Shown in pieces: positions 1-7,344 of a DNA stretch of 33,303 bases (the first letter of the stretch is position 1; every line of letters starts with the position of its first letter). The DNA comes from Candidatus Peregrinibacteria bacterium CG11_big_fil_rev_8_21_14_0_20_46_8. GTDB taxonomy: Bacteria; Patescibacteriota; Gracilibacteria; UBA1369; UM-FILTER-53-11. Location: the NCBI GenBank assembly GCA_002796025.1, contig PCVQ01000004.1, positions 1 through 33,303 of the forward strand, read 5' to 3'. The translations under genes were made by a program, and so were the position numbers. The notes below the pieces were generated by a model, which was given only the letters and a program-made list of their open reading frames with translations, had not been told where the DNA came from and ran no database searches.

Positions 1-385
1 TCTTAAGATGAGGAATGGCGAGCTGTGCGACTCGTGTAAACGCTTTGATATTGATGTCGATCATTTGATTAAAATCGTTCCAGTCGTATGCCTCAAAAGA
101 GCTTTTGCCTAAGGCAAGGCCGGCATTGTTAATAAGGACATCGATTTCTTTATCCTGAATTTCTTTAAAAAGAGTTTCGATATTCTCAAATTTGCATAAA
201 TCCACTTGATAGATGAGTACTTCAATTGAATATTTTTCTTCTAATTGTGATTTAATTTCTTCGAGTTTATTTTTTCTTCGTGCTACAAGAATTACATTTT
301 TGCCTTCTCGTGCTAAAGCCTCAGCGCAGGCCTTTCCAATGCCAGAACTCGCACCTGTAACAAGCGCAAATATTTTTTGATTCAT
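1..385 (-). CDS. Short-chain dehydrogenase/reductase (SDR), C-terminus cut off by the window edge
   Basis: Reading from ATG at 385 gives about 128 residues that run off position 1. The N-terminus shows the SDR cofactor loop TGASSGIG (residues 10-17), the adenosine-binding ARR segment, and the structural NNAG motif followed by LALG. These are typical of a Rossmann-fold NAD(P)-dependent oxidoreductase; NNAGLALG resembles the YdfG / 3-hydroxy-acid dehydrogenase branch. The catalytic YxxxK lies beyond the edge, so activity cannot be judged. A TATCAT hexamer ends 9 nt before the ATG, so the mRNA may be nearly leaderless. Substrate unknown. Confidence 0.9.
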   Translation of the reverse strand, partial: MNQKIFALVTGASSGIGKACAEALAREGKNVILVARRKNKLEEIKSQLEEKYSIEVLIYQVDLCKFENIETLFKEIQDKEIDVLINNAGLALGKSSFEAYDWNDFNQMIDINIKAFTRVAQLAIPHLK

Positions 386-410
386 GCCGTCGCTATGATA
401 GCATCATTCT

Positions 411-634
411 TTATTTTCTCAATTTTTCATACTCTTCGACGGTCAGTTTAATATCATTCAGTATTTTTCTTAGCAGTCCTTTACTGAGATCTCGATTGTG
501 GATTGGAAGAACAGTTGTTCTGCCATCATTATGTTTGAAAAAACATGAGAACCTTCGGCATCTCTTTGGTGAAAGCCAAGCTTCATAAGTATTTTGATGA
601 GCTTTTTGGGCTTTACTGGCACTAGCTTAGGCAT
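411..634 (-). pseudogene. hicA: hicA-like mRNA interferase toxin gene with a one-base frameshift
   Basis: From ATG at 634 the first reading frame gives MPKLVPVKPKKLIK... through GSHVF, the N-terminal half of a HicA toxin with its conserved GSH (catalytic His). The frame then leaves the family and stops early. One frame over, from about 540 down to a TAA at 411-413, the sequence continues perfectly as the HicA C-terminal half (FKHNDGRTTVLPIHNRDL, then KGLLRKIL and EEYEKLRK). The break is at a run of six A on the + strand (538-543); seven would restore a 74-aa protein. The gene overlaps the end of hicB by 8 nt. Either inactivated toxin, sequencing or assembly error at the homopolymer, or a -1 slip during translation. 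Confidence 0.85.
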
Positions 635-851
635 TTGAAAGTTCTAGATTTTGAATGCCTATAAATTTTGTTTTCAAAATTTGTTTTTTGTTTACATTTC
701 GTAAGCATAATTTCAAGACGTCTGAGAGATTTTTCATCATCTCTGCCTGGGTTTTACCTTCAGCATGACAACTTGGAACTGATGGAATGGAACCTATAAA
801 CATACCATCTTCATCTTGTTCAATATAAACAGTAAATTGCTTGATTTTCAT
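627..851 (-). CDS. hicB: HicB-family antitoxin
   Basis: The 74-aa product has the HicB partial RNase H-like fold signature: an N-terminal strand with FTVYIEQDEDGMFIGSIPSVPSCHAEGKT followed by a helix ending in a short basic tail (split here: FTVYIEQDEDG, then MFIGSIPSVPSCHAEGKT). HicB binds and neutralises the HicA ribonuclease and usually represses the operon. No C-terminal ribbon-helix-helix or HTH domain is visible, so DNA binding by this short form is doubtful. hicB precedes hicA, the reverse of the common order, and the two overlap by 8 nt, which implies translational coupling. The start codon lies in CTATGA, overlapping the stop of the upstream frame described at 941-1081. Confidence 0.85.
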   Translation of the reverse strand: MKIKQFTVYIEQDEDGMFIGSIPSVPSCHAEGKTQAEMMKNLSDVLKLCLRNVNKKQILKTKFIGIQNLELSNA

Positions 852-940
852 AGCATAATGATATTAGACGATAAAAGTTTATCAATTTTCTTATGATAAT
901 GCCAGTTTTTGAACATCGGCAGGTGCGTCCTCTTTTTGTA

Positions 941-1081
941 TTAATAGAAAGACAACGCTTCTTCTGAGAGTTCTCCATTGTATTCATTTCTTTCGGCCCA
1001 AAAGACGATTTCATTTTCAAAGTAAATATATAAGCCGGTAGGGTCGTCTTTGGATTGGTCATATAATTTTTTATCTTTCAT
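941..1081 (-). CDS. Small hypothetical protein, 46 aa, possibly the front half of an interrupted gene
   Basis: ATG at 1081 follows directly on the TAA of the upstream CNNM/CBS gene (no spacer), suggesting translational coupling. The product begins MKDKKLYDQSKDDPTG and contains an aromatic/acidic stretch (YIYFENEIVFWAE). It stops at a TAA at 941-943, but the same frame stays open beyond it to 848, where its TGA overlaps the hicB ATG (ATGA). The layout therefore looks like a 77-residue gene with one internal UAA. I recognise no family. It could also be non-coding; the other overlapping frame at 820-1062 has worse composition and no coupling to its neighbours. Confidence 0.4.
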   Translation of the reverse strand: MKDKKLYDQSKDDPTGLYIYFENEIVFWAERNEYNGELSEEALSFY

Positions 1082-2113
1082 TTAATACTCAACTTTAAAT
1101 TCCCCGATAATCGCCTCCAGTACGTCGTGAAAGCTGATAACGCCAACCGGTTTTTTTGTCTCTTTGTCGGTAACAAGTGCCATGCTTATGGATGATTTTT
1201 TCAGCCGGTCTATGGCTACAAGCGACGGAACATCGGCATGGATATTCATTACGGGCTGGATGAGAGATTTTAAATCCAGCTCCTCCGATTCATTTGTAAA
1301 AACATGGGTGAGAATATCGTTTGTTTCAATGGCGCCAATAGGATGATCTGTCCTTCCTTTGTATACAAGAAAAATAGATTTATCACTCGTGATGATTTTA
1401 TTTTTTATAATTGTAATAGGGTCATCAAGATCCAGCCAAACCACTTCATTATTCGGCGTCATGAAATCTTTAATGGGGCGGTTTCCCAAATGGAAAACAT
1501 TTTCCACCATTTTTTGTTCCGTTTTTTCAAAGACACCTTTTTCCGTTCCTTCAGCTATTAGCACTTTAATCTCTTCTTCGGTAATAGTTTGCTCTGTGGG
1601 GGCTTTAACATGCAGAAGTTTCAGGAATTTTTTTGTTGAAGTACTTACCAGTACTACCAGGGGTTTTGTAAATCTCATTAAGCTTGTGATGGTTCCCGCA
1701 ACTTTCAGAGACATTTTTTCCGCATTCGATAAGGCAATCTGCTTTGGTACCAGCTCTCCAATGATGAGTGAGAAATAGGTGATGACAAGTACAACTAAAG
1801 CTACACCGATCGGTTCGCCGTAATCGGCAAAGGACGGATACTGTTCCAGCCAATTTGCAATATATTCCGCTATGGTTGCTCCGCCAAAAGCTCCTGCAAA
1901 AATGCCGATCGTAGTAATGGCTATTTGAATTGTAGAGAGCATTTCTGACGAGTGATGCACCAAAAACAATGCTTTTTCAGCTTGTTTGTTGCCTTGTTTG
2001 GACAAGTGTTTGAGACGGCTTTTTTTTACACTTAAGAGAGCGATTTCCGATAATGAAAAATAGCCGTTTAAAAGTATGAGTCCTGCAATAATGAAAAGCT
2101 CAAGAGCTAACAT
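1082..2113 (-). CDS. CNNM-domain (DUF21) plus CBS-pair membrane protein, CorC/HlyC-related
   Basis: The 343-aa protein starts with a transmembrane CNNM/DUF21 domain (about residues 1-190): an N-terminal helix ending in NGYFSLSEIALLSVKKSRL, then IGIFAGAFGGATIAEY and further helices ending near VPKQIALSNAEKM. A linker with TEEEIKVLI leads to a Bateman module of two CBS motifs (FMTPNNEVVWL... and VMNIHADVPSL...). Members of this family are implicated in Mg2+/Co2+ efflux or homeostasis. The C-terminal CorC_HlyC domain of full-length relatives (about 420-450 aa) is absent. The gene overlaps the end of the aldehyde dehydrogenase gene by 14 nt and probably shares its transcript. A paralogue lies at 3611-4594. 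Confidence 0.88.
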   Translation of the reverse strand: MLALELFIIAGLILLNGYFSLSEIALLSVKKSRLKHLSKQGNKQAEKALFLVHHSSEMLSTIQIAITTIGIFAGAFGGATIAEYIANWLEQYPSFADYGEPIGVALVVLVITYFSLIIGELVPKQIALSNAEKMSLKVAGTITSLMRFTKPLVVLVSTSTKKFLKLLHVKAPTEQTITEEEIKVLIAEGTEKGVFEKTEQKMVENVFHLGNRPIKDFMTPNNEVVWLDLDDPITIIKNKIITSDKSIFLVYKGRTDHPIGAIETNDILTHVFTNESEELDLKSLIQPVMNIHADVPSLVAIDRLKKSSISMALVTDKETKKPVGVISFHDVLEAIIGEFKVEY

Positions 2114-3467
2114 AAACTGTTTTTGTATTCACAAATTCACGTATTCCATAAGCGCCAAGTTCGCGGCCGTGGCCGGATTTTTTGACGCCGCCAAAGGGGA
2201 GGCGGGGATCACTCTTTACCATGCCGTTGATAAAAACTGCACCGGATTCTATTTGTGCGGCCAGCGCTTCTGCACGCTCGATGTCGCGCGTCCAGATGCT
2301 TGCGCCCAAGCCAAATTCAGAGTCGTTTGCCAGCTCCACTGCAGCATCTGCATCCCATACTTCGTACAGACTCAAAACCGGACCAAAGGCCTCTTCTCTA
2401 TATAAGCGCATTTTTGGGGTGATACCCCGGATAATTGTCGGCTCGTAAAAGGCACCGGCTTGGCCCCAGGGCTTGCCGCCGGTCAGACATTTTGCTCCTT
2501 TTTGTACGGCATCTTGCACCAGTGCATCGATGTCATCGCGAAAGCGCTTCTGTGCAAGCGGCCCAATATTAACCGTTTCGTCTAAGGGGTCGCCAATTTT
2601 TAAATTGGCATACAGCGCCAGCAATGTTTTCTCAAATGCTTCCATAACCGGCTTTTCTACAATAAACCGCTTCGCCGCAATACAGCTCTGGCCGTTGTTT
2701 TGGTTGCGCGCAGTCACTGCGGTCTCTGCAGCTTTCTCTAGATCTGCGTCTGCCAAGACAATAAAGGGATCGCTGCCGCCCAGCTCCAGAACAATTTTTT
2801 TCAAATGTTTGCCCGCGTTTGCTGCAACCGCCGCGCCCGCAGCCGTAGAGCCGGTTATCGTCACGCAGTCCACGGCATCTTCTTCAATCAGCATATTTGC
2901 CGTCTTTGCATCCACAAGCAGGGTGGTAAAGAGATGTTCAGGAAAGCCGGCATCGCGAAAGATTTCTTCCAGCTTCATAGCGCACTGCGGCACATTGCTC
3001 GCGTGCTTCAGTACAACGCCGTTGCCCGCAGCAATCGCCGGTACGGCTGCACGATAAACCTGCCAAAACGGAAAGTTCCACGGCATTATCGCCAATAAAA
3101 CACCCAGCGGATCAAAGCGTACATAACTTTTAGAGGCGTCGCTCTCGACAATATCGAGCGCTAAATGTTCAGCCGCATGTTGCGCATAGTACTCACAAAC
3201 CCATGCGCACTTCTCAACTTCGGCAACGGCCTGCTGAATAGGTTTGCCCATCTCCAGAGTTGCCAGCTTGCCGTACTCAGCGGCGCGTTCGCGCGTGAGC
3301 AACGCCAATTTTTGCAGCGGCTTTACGCGCTCTTCTATAGGTAATTCGCGCCACTTTTGTTGCGCAGCTCGGCACGCCTGTGTTGCCGCCACAGCTGCAT
3401 CGGCATCCATGCCCTCGAACTCACCAATTATTTCATCTGTTGCCGGATTTATCGACTGTAACTTCAT
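2100..3467 (-). CDS. NAD(P)-dependent aldehyde dehydrogenase, succinate-semialdehyde dehydrogenase-like
   Basis: 455 aa from ATG at 3467 (MKLQSINPATDE), preferred over the upstream GTG/ATG codons because a TACTAT hexamer ends exactly 7 nt before it. All ALDH hallmarks are present: IMPWNFPFWQ, the Rossmann TGSTAAG motif, catalytic Glu in ELGGSDPFIV, nucleophilic Cys in QNNGQSCIAAKR, EEAFGPVLSLY, and LPFGGVKKSGHGREL. The short overall length and sequence style resemble the Sad/YneI or GabD group, which oxidises succinate semialdehyde; the actual substrate cannot be decided here. Base composition is visibly richer in GC than the neighbours, and the gene abuts a truncated DUF427 fragment, so acquisition by transfer is plausible. 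Co-oriented and overlapping with the downstream CNNM gene. Confidence 0.95.
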   Translation of the reverse strand: MKLQSINPATDEIIGEFEGMDADAAVAATQACRAAQQKWRELPIEERVKPLQKLALLTRERAAEYGKLATLEMGKPIQQAVAEVEKCAWVCEYYAQHAAEHLALDIVESDASKSYVRFDPLGVLLAIMPWNFPFWQVYRAAVPAIAAGNGVVLKHASNVPQCAMKLEEIFRDAGFPEHLFTTLLVDAKTANMLIEEDAVDCVTITGSTAAGAAVAANAGKHLKKIVLELGGSDPFIVLADADLEKAAETAVTARNQNNGQSCIAAKRFIVEKPVMEAFEKTLLALYANLKIGDPLDETVNIGPLAQKRFRDDIDALVQDAVQKGAKCLTGGKPWGQAGAFYEPTIIRGITPKMRLYREEAFGPVLSLYEVWDADAAVELANDSEFGLGASIWTRDIERAEALAAQIESGAVFINGMVKSDPRLPFGGVKKSGHGRELGAYGIREFVNTKTVYVSS

Positions 3468-3495
3468 ATGAATCATAGTAACAGGCATGCTATAA

Positions 3496-3606
3496 TTTTT
3501 CCATGAAAGCGATGTGGATGCCGCTTGGTATTATCCGCAACCAAAAGAAGCAGCAGCTCAAATAAAAGATTATGTCGCTTTTTGGAAAGGGATTGAGGTG
3601 GTCTAA
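3496..3606 (+). pseudogene. C-terminal remnant of a DUF427-domain protein
   Basis: The open frame after TAA 3493-3495 reads ESDVDAAWYYPQPKEAA, then QIKDYVAFWKGIEVV and a TAA at 3604-3606. AAWYYPxPKEAA...IKDYVAFWKGIEV is the recognisable end of DUF427 domain proteins (about 90-120 aa). There is no start codon in the preserved frame, and the upstream part is replaced by the start of the aldehyde dehydrogenase gene on the other strand. This looks like what remains of a gene cut by the rearrangement that brought the dehydrogenase in. Confidence 0.7.
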
Positions 3607-3610
3607 GCCG

Positions 3611-4594
3611 CTATGATATTCTCATCTTTTTAGCGTCTTTTTCGTCGATAATCTCACCAACAAGCTCTTCTAAAACTTCTTCGAGTGTTACCAAGCCGAC
3701 GGTTTTTCCATGATCTTTTACCACCGCAATATGCGTATGCTCTTTTTGGAACAAGAGAAGCAAATCATCAGCCTTCATGGTACAGAGAACCTTGGGAAGC
3801 GGACGAATCATCTCGCGGAGTTGTTTATCGTGCTCGTCGCGCGCAAGCGCTTCAACAAGGTCTGATTTCAAAACCATCCCCTCAATATGATCCAAGTCGC
3901 CTTTGAATACCGGCAGACGGGCGAAGTGATGCTTCATTGCTATTTTGGCCGCCTCCGCAATACTTACATGATGCTCCAGGCCAATAATCTTTGAGCGGGG
4001 AATCATAATGTCTTCAGCACTTTTATCGTTGAGCAAAAATACGCGGTGAATCAGCAGCCCTTCATCGGCCTCAATGTGTCCGCGGCGCCATCCCAGGCGT
4101 ACGAGTGAACGAATTTGGCTTTCGGTACCAATTTTGCGTTCTCCTTTTTGTAACATATTTGTGATCCACTCAAGCAAAAATATGATAGGGTAGAGAATCC
4201 ACATGAGTGCCGTAAGAATCGGTGCAATTTTTGGTGCAACAGCAGAGGCATAGTGCATTCCTAAGCTTTTCGGAATAATTTCTGAAAAGAAAATAACCGC
4301 AAATGTAAGTGCAGTGGATGCAACACCTAAAAATGCATCGCCATAGAGTGCAATTACGCTTTGTCCTACAAGAATGGAACCAATGATGTTGACTGCATTG
4401 TTCATAATAACAATGGCAAAGATGGCCCGCGAAGTTTTTTTTGTGAGCGTATGCAGTGTTTTTGCACCGATCATTTTTTTATGCATCATATCTTCCACCT
4501 CTCCAGGATTGACCGTTAACAGAGCGGCCTCTGCCCCAGAAAAGAAGCCGGAAAGTGTTAGAACAATGAGAATTAAAATAATGAGTGAAAACAT
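3611..4594 (-). CDS. Second CNNM-domain (DUF21) plus CBS-pair membrane protein
   Basis: 327 aa with the same plan as 1082-2113: N-terminal helix with LSGFFSGAEAALLTVN, then NNAVNIIGSILVGQS and FFSEIIPKSLGMHYA, completing a DUF21 transmembrane domain of about 170 residues, then a CBS pair beginning at DIMIPRSKIIGLEHH and ending LVTLEEVLEELVGEIIDE. No CorC_HlyC domain follows. Likely role is divalent cation (Mg2+) handling sensed by nucleotide binding to the CBS pair; this is family knowledge, not shown here. The promoter appears to overlap, back to back, that of the divergent VKOR gene: TATTAT or TATACA on the minus strand lies 12 or 9 nt before the ATG. Confidence 0.88.
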   Translation of the reverse strand: MFSLIILILIVLTLSGFFSGAEAALLTVNPGEVEDMMHKKMIGAKTLHTLTKKTSRAIFAIVIMNNAVNIIGSILVGQSVIALYGDAFLGVASTALTFAVIFFSEIIPKSLGMHYASAVAPKIAPILTALMWILYPIIFLLEWITNMLQKGERKIGTESQIRSLVRLGWRRGHIEADEGLLIHRVFLLNDKSAEDIMIPRSKIIGLEHHVSIAEAAKIAMKHHFARLPVFKGDLDHIEGMVLKSDLVEALARDEHDKQLREMIRPLPKVLCTMKADDLLLLFQKEHTHIAVVKDHGKTVGLVTLEEVLEELVGEIIDEKDAKKMRIS

Positions 4595-4603
4595 ACAACA
4601 GAG

Positions 4604-4617
4604 TGTATAATACGCTC
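4604..4617. promoter_or_regulatory. Overlapping divergent -10 elements for the VKOR and CNNM/CBS genes
   Basis: On the + strand an extended -10 (TG directly before TATAAT at 4606-4611) ends 6 nt before the VKOR ATG at 4618. On the minus strand the same bases read TATTAT (4612-4607) and TATACA (4609-4604), upstream of the ATG at 4594. Only 23 bp separate the two start codons, so the two polymerases should compete for one site and both mRNAs would have little or no leader. Confidence 0.55.
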
Positions 4618-5076
4618 ATGAAAGATAAAAATCGATCCCGTTATATATTTGCTGTGGTGCTTGCCTTGTTGGGAATGCTCGTTACCGTTTATCTTATTAA
4701 ACAGCACTATGCAGAGCCGGATACTTCATTTTGCAATGTGAGTGCTATTGTAAATTGTGATGTTGTGAATCAGAGTAAATATTCCACTTTTTTAGGTATT
4801 CCGGTAGCGATTTTAGGTTTCGGTACCTATACGGTTTTGTTTGTTGCAATGTTTGGAATGGTTTTTGGATGGTGGAAAAAATATAGTACTCGTGTTCTTA
4901 CGCTTATGACTGCATTTTCAGGTTTCGGTCTTGCATTCTCGCTCTATCTCACAATTGTTGAATTTTTTGTAATTGGTGCGGTCTGCATGTTTTGTTTAGC
5001 ACAGCAGTTTATTATTCTCGCTCTTTTCTTGCTTCTTTTTGCTATCTATCAGCGCCAGGCAGAGGCCGAAGTATAA
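4618..5076 (+). CDS. Vitamin K epoxide reductase (VKOR) family membrane oxidoreductase
   Basis: 152 aa from ATG 4618; the earlier ATG at 4585 is rejected because it lies upstream of the promoter. Four or five transmembrane helices are visible. The conserved extracytoplasmic loop has Cys39 and Cys47 (SFCNVSAIVNCDVVNQSKYS, with the family Ser/Thr) and the quinone-linked active site is Cys123-M-F-Cys126. Bacterial VKOR plays the part of DsbB, reoxidising a thioredoxin-like DsbA and passing electrons to quinone. No DsbA is in the window and this is a stand-alone VKOR, not a fusion. It would support disulfide formation in exported proteins such as the two-Cys product of 25450-25833. Its stop codon is embedded in the -10 hexamer of the next gene. 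Confidence 0.92.
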   Translation: MKDKNRSRYIFAVVLALLGMLVTVYLIKQHYAEPDTSFCNVSAIVNCDVVNQSKYSTFLGIPVAILGFGTYTVLFVAMFGMVFGWWKKYSTRVLTLMTAFSGFGLAFSLYLTIVEFFVIGAVCMFCLAQQFIILALFLLLFAIYQRQAEAEV

Positions 5077-5085
5077 TTATTTGCT
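5072..5085 (+). promoter_or_regulatory. -10 element for the 5086 gene, containing the VKOR stop codon
   Basis: TATAAT at 5072-5077 includes the VKOR stop TAA (5074-5076) and ends 8 nt before the ATG at 5086. This spacing predicts a transcription start within a base or two of the start codon. No -35 was convincing. Confidence 0.5.
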
Positions 5086-6009
5086 ATGTCAATTGAGCGA
5101 CAAGAGCAGAGAAATCACAAAGAAAAGCAGGATCCAGATGCTTTATTATTAAGAGATATAGCTGATCCTGAGCGGGCACCGCGCACAAAGGCTGGCGCAC
5201 TTTTGGGCCGCCTTTATGAGCATGAGGCTCCCGAAAAACTTGCGTTTGCACTCTTTGGAGGCCAAGCAAAAATTGAAAATGTACATCAGGCGCGGGAGGC
5301 TCTCGAAAAGACCGAAAGTGTAATGCGAGATGATACAAAAAAAATGGAAAAATCGGGAGTAGAACCTAAAAAGTTACTGCAGGGTTTTAAGCTGGAGGAG
5401 CGTCATGCATTGTCTCGTGCACTTGAAAGGCATTTTAATCCGGTGGAGAGAGAGCCTAAAAATAAGGAGGAACGCAACGCGCTCGATTTAGAAAAAGCGG
5501 TACGTACAAAATTTGAATCTCGTTTGTCCAAATCTCAGGACGATCACTCCTTCGATCTCGATAAAATTCGCCTGCAGACTTTCGTTCTTTTAAAGCATGA
5601 TGAAGCACGTGAGGTGCAAAATACGATTGTGGCCATCGAGCAGCAAAAGATGGACGGATATGGTGATGTGGTAACAGCTATTCGGCGTGCCCGTGAAGTT
5701 CAGCAAACAAATGGCGGAGTACTTGGACGTGAAATTACTGCTGTTATGAAGCGTCGCGATTTATCTTCGGCTGAGCGTACGTTGGAGTTGGCGCAAATAC
5801 TCACTGCAGAAGAGATGCGGCCCCAGGACAAGCTCTTACAAGAAACAGTTTCTGTTGTCGATGCACAGCGGGAATTTTTTATGACATTGAATGCCAAAAC
5901 AAAAGAGGCACGGGTCCGCGTTCAAGATATTGAACATGCTATCGAGCGTGCGCGCGCTGAATCGATGGATTTTGAGAGTCCAGAAAAAGGCGCAGAAGAG
6001 GCTGCTTAA
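5086..6009 (+). CDS. Hypothetical highly charged, helix-rich cytoplasmic protein, 307 aa
   Basis: I do not recognise a family. The protein has no signal peptide or membrane segment and no Cys. It is rich in Glu, Lys, Arg, Ala and Gln, with long predicted helices and coiled-coil-like stretches (for example LEKTESVMRDDTKKMEKSG and the C-terminal region from about residue 245, KLLQETVSVVDAQREFF onward). The N-terminus reads MSIERQEQRNHKEKQDPDAL. In style it resembles the helical product of 18609-19181. The start is supported by a TATAAT 8 nt upstream. Its stop shares TTAA with the stop of the convergent enolase gene. Confidence 0.8.
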   Translation: MSIERQEQRNHKEKQDPDALLLRDIADPERAPRTKAGALLGRLYEHEAPEKLAFALFGGQAKIENVHQAREALEKTESVMRDDTKKMEKSGVEPKKLLQGFKLEERHALSRALERHFNPVEREPKNKEERNALDLEKAVRTKFESRLSKSQDDHSFDLDKIRLQTFVLLKHDEAREVQNTIVAIEQQKMDGYGDVVTAIRRAREVQQTNGGVLGREITAVMKRRDLSSAERTLELAQILTAEEMRPQDKLLQETVSVVDAQREFFMTLNAKTKEARVRVQDIEHAIERARAESMDFESPEKGAEEAA

Positions 6010-7286
6010 ATTTTGGCAAATGCATTTTTGCCGGCATAGCGGGCCCGTCGTCCGAGCTCTTCTTCAATACGCAGCAGCTCGTTATATTTTGCCACGCGGT
6101 CGCTTCGAGAGAGTGAACCGGTTTTAATTTGTCCGGTTTCCATACCTACGGCTAAATGCGCAATAGTTGTGTCTTCACTTTCGCCGCTGCGGTGTGACAC
6201 AACTTGCGTATATTTATGCTGGCGGGCCATTCGCATTACATCCAATGTCTCACTTAAGGTGCCGATTTGATTCAATTTAATAAGAATTGAGTTTGCAATA
6301 TGTTCATCAAAGCCCATTTGTAAACGTTTTGGATTCGTTACAAAAAGGTCATCACCGACGAGTTGCATCTTATTTCCAAGCCGGTCGGTGAGCCCTTTCC
6401 ATCCGTCCCAGTCGTCCTCTGCACAGCCATCTTCAATCGATACAATCGGATATTTATGAACAAGTTTCTCAAAATAGCCGATCAGTTCGGGAGCCTTTAC
6501 CTTCTTTTGTGCACCGTTCATTTTAAGATTATATACGCCACGCGAATAGAATTCAGAAGCTGCAACATCCAACGCGAGCCATACATTTTGTCCGGCTTTG
6601 TATCCGGCTTTTTCAATTGCCTTCATGAGAAGGTCCAAAGCTGCTTCATGAGATTTGAGCGGGGGAGCAAAACCTCCTTCATCGCCCACAGTTGTGGGCA
6701 TGTGTTTTTCGCCGATGAGCTTTTGTAATGTGTGAAAAATTTCTGCACCCATGCGCAATGCTTCGCGAAATGTAGCCGCGCCGGCCGGCACAATCATAAT
6801 TTCTTGAAATTCTAACCCGGAGTTGGCATGTACGCCGCCATTCATTACATTCATCATTGGAACGGGGAGAAGCGCCGCACGGTCACCAATCGATTTATAT
6901 AGTGGAACGCCGGCTTCGGCAGCTGCTAATTTTGCACATGCTAGTGAGACACCGAGAATTGCATTTGCTCCAAGATTCGACTTATTTTCGGTGCCATCCA
7001 TCGTAATAAGTAATTCATCAATGGCCTGTTGATTATGTACCTTCATTCCTCGCACCTTTCTTTTTATTTTATTATTTACATGATTTACTGCTTTCAAAAC
7101 GCCTTTGCCGCCAAAGCGCCGCTGATCGCCGTCCCGTAACTCAAGAGCCTCATGGGCTCCGGTTGAAGCGCCACTTGGCACGATGGCCCAAGCACGCTGC
7201 CGCTCCGATTCAGCAACGACTTCTATGGTCGGATTGCCCCTGGAATCTAAAACTTCGCGTGCAATAAGATTTTTTATAGTTGGCAT
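6006..7286 (-). CDS. eno: Enolase (phosphopyruvate hydratase)
   Basis: 426 aa, normal length. Converts 2-phosphoglycerate to phosphoenolpyruvate in glycolysis. Recognisable motifs: AREVLDSRGNPTIEV at the N-terminus, VPSGASTGAHEALELRDGD (Mg-binding Ser loop), MNVMNGGVHANSGLEFQE (active-site His), GDEGGFAPP (catalytic Glu), SIEDGCAEDDW and LVGDDLFVTN (Mg ligands), ILIKLNQIGT (catalytic Lys) and VVSHRSGE. The start ATG at 7286 is chosen because TATAAT (7299-7294) ends 7 nt before it; the ATG at 7295 is part of that hexamer. Divergent from the MBL-fold gene. Its stop overlaps the stop of the convergent gene by 4 nt. Confidence 0.98.
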   Translation of the reverse strand: MPTIKNLIAREVLDSRGNPTIEVVAESERQRAWAIVPSGASTGAHEALELRDGDQRRFGGKGVLKAVNHVNNKIKRKVRGMKVHNQQAIDELLITMDGTENKSNLGANAILGVSLACAKLAAAEAGVPLYKSIGDRAALLPVPMMNVMNGGVHANSGLEFQEIMIVPAGAATFREALRMGAEIFHTLQKLIGEKHMPTTVGDEGGFAPPLKSHEAALDLLMKAIEKAGYKAGQNVWLALDVAASEFYSRGVYNLKMNGAQKKVKAPELIGYFEKLVHKYPIVSIEDGCAEDDWDGWKGLTDRLGNKMQLVGDDLFVTNPKRLQMGFDEHIANSILIKLNQIGTLSETLDVMRMARQHKYTQVVSHRSGESEDTTIAHLAVGMETGQIKTGSLSRSDRVAKYNELLRIEEELGRRARYAGKNAFAKI

Positions 7287-7344
7287 TGTAATCATTATAG
7301 CAAAAGACCTTGTTTAATTACTTTGAATCGCTACAATAGGCCCG
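7287..7344. promoter_or_regulatory. Divergent promoter region for eno and the MBL-fold gene
   Basis: Minus strand: TATAAT at 7299-7294, 7 nt before the eno ATG. Plus strand: TTGTTT (7310-7315) with a 16-nt spacer to TACAAT (7332-7337), 7 nt before the ATG at 7345. Both transcripts should be leaderless. Confidence 0.55.

Noticed and set aside
820..1062. 80-aa frame overlapping the small ORF at 941-1081
   Set aside because: Starts inside the better-placed frame, has no upstream coupling, and overlaps the hicB start by 32 nt; composition looks random.
1164..1778. Several + strand frames opposite the CNNM/CBS gene
   Set aside because: They mirror a well-supported membrane protein on the minus strand and show no family features.
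2182..3098. Long + strand frames opposite the aldehyde dehydrogenase
   Set aside because: Shadows of a GC-rich gene with low stop-codon frequency; the ALDH motifs are on the minus strand.
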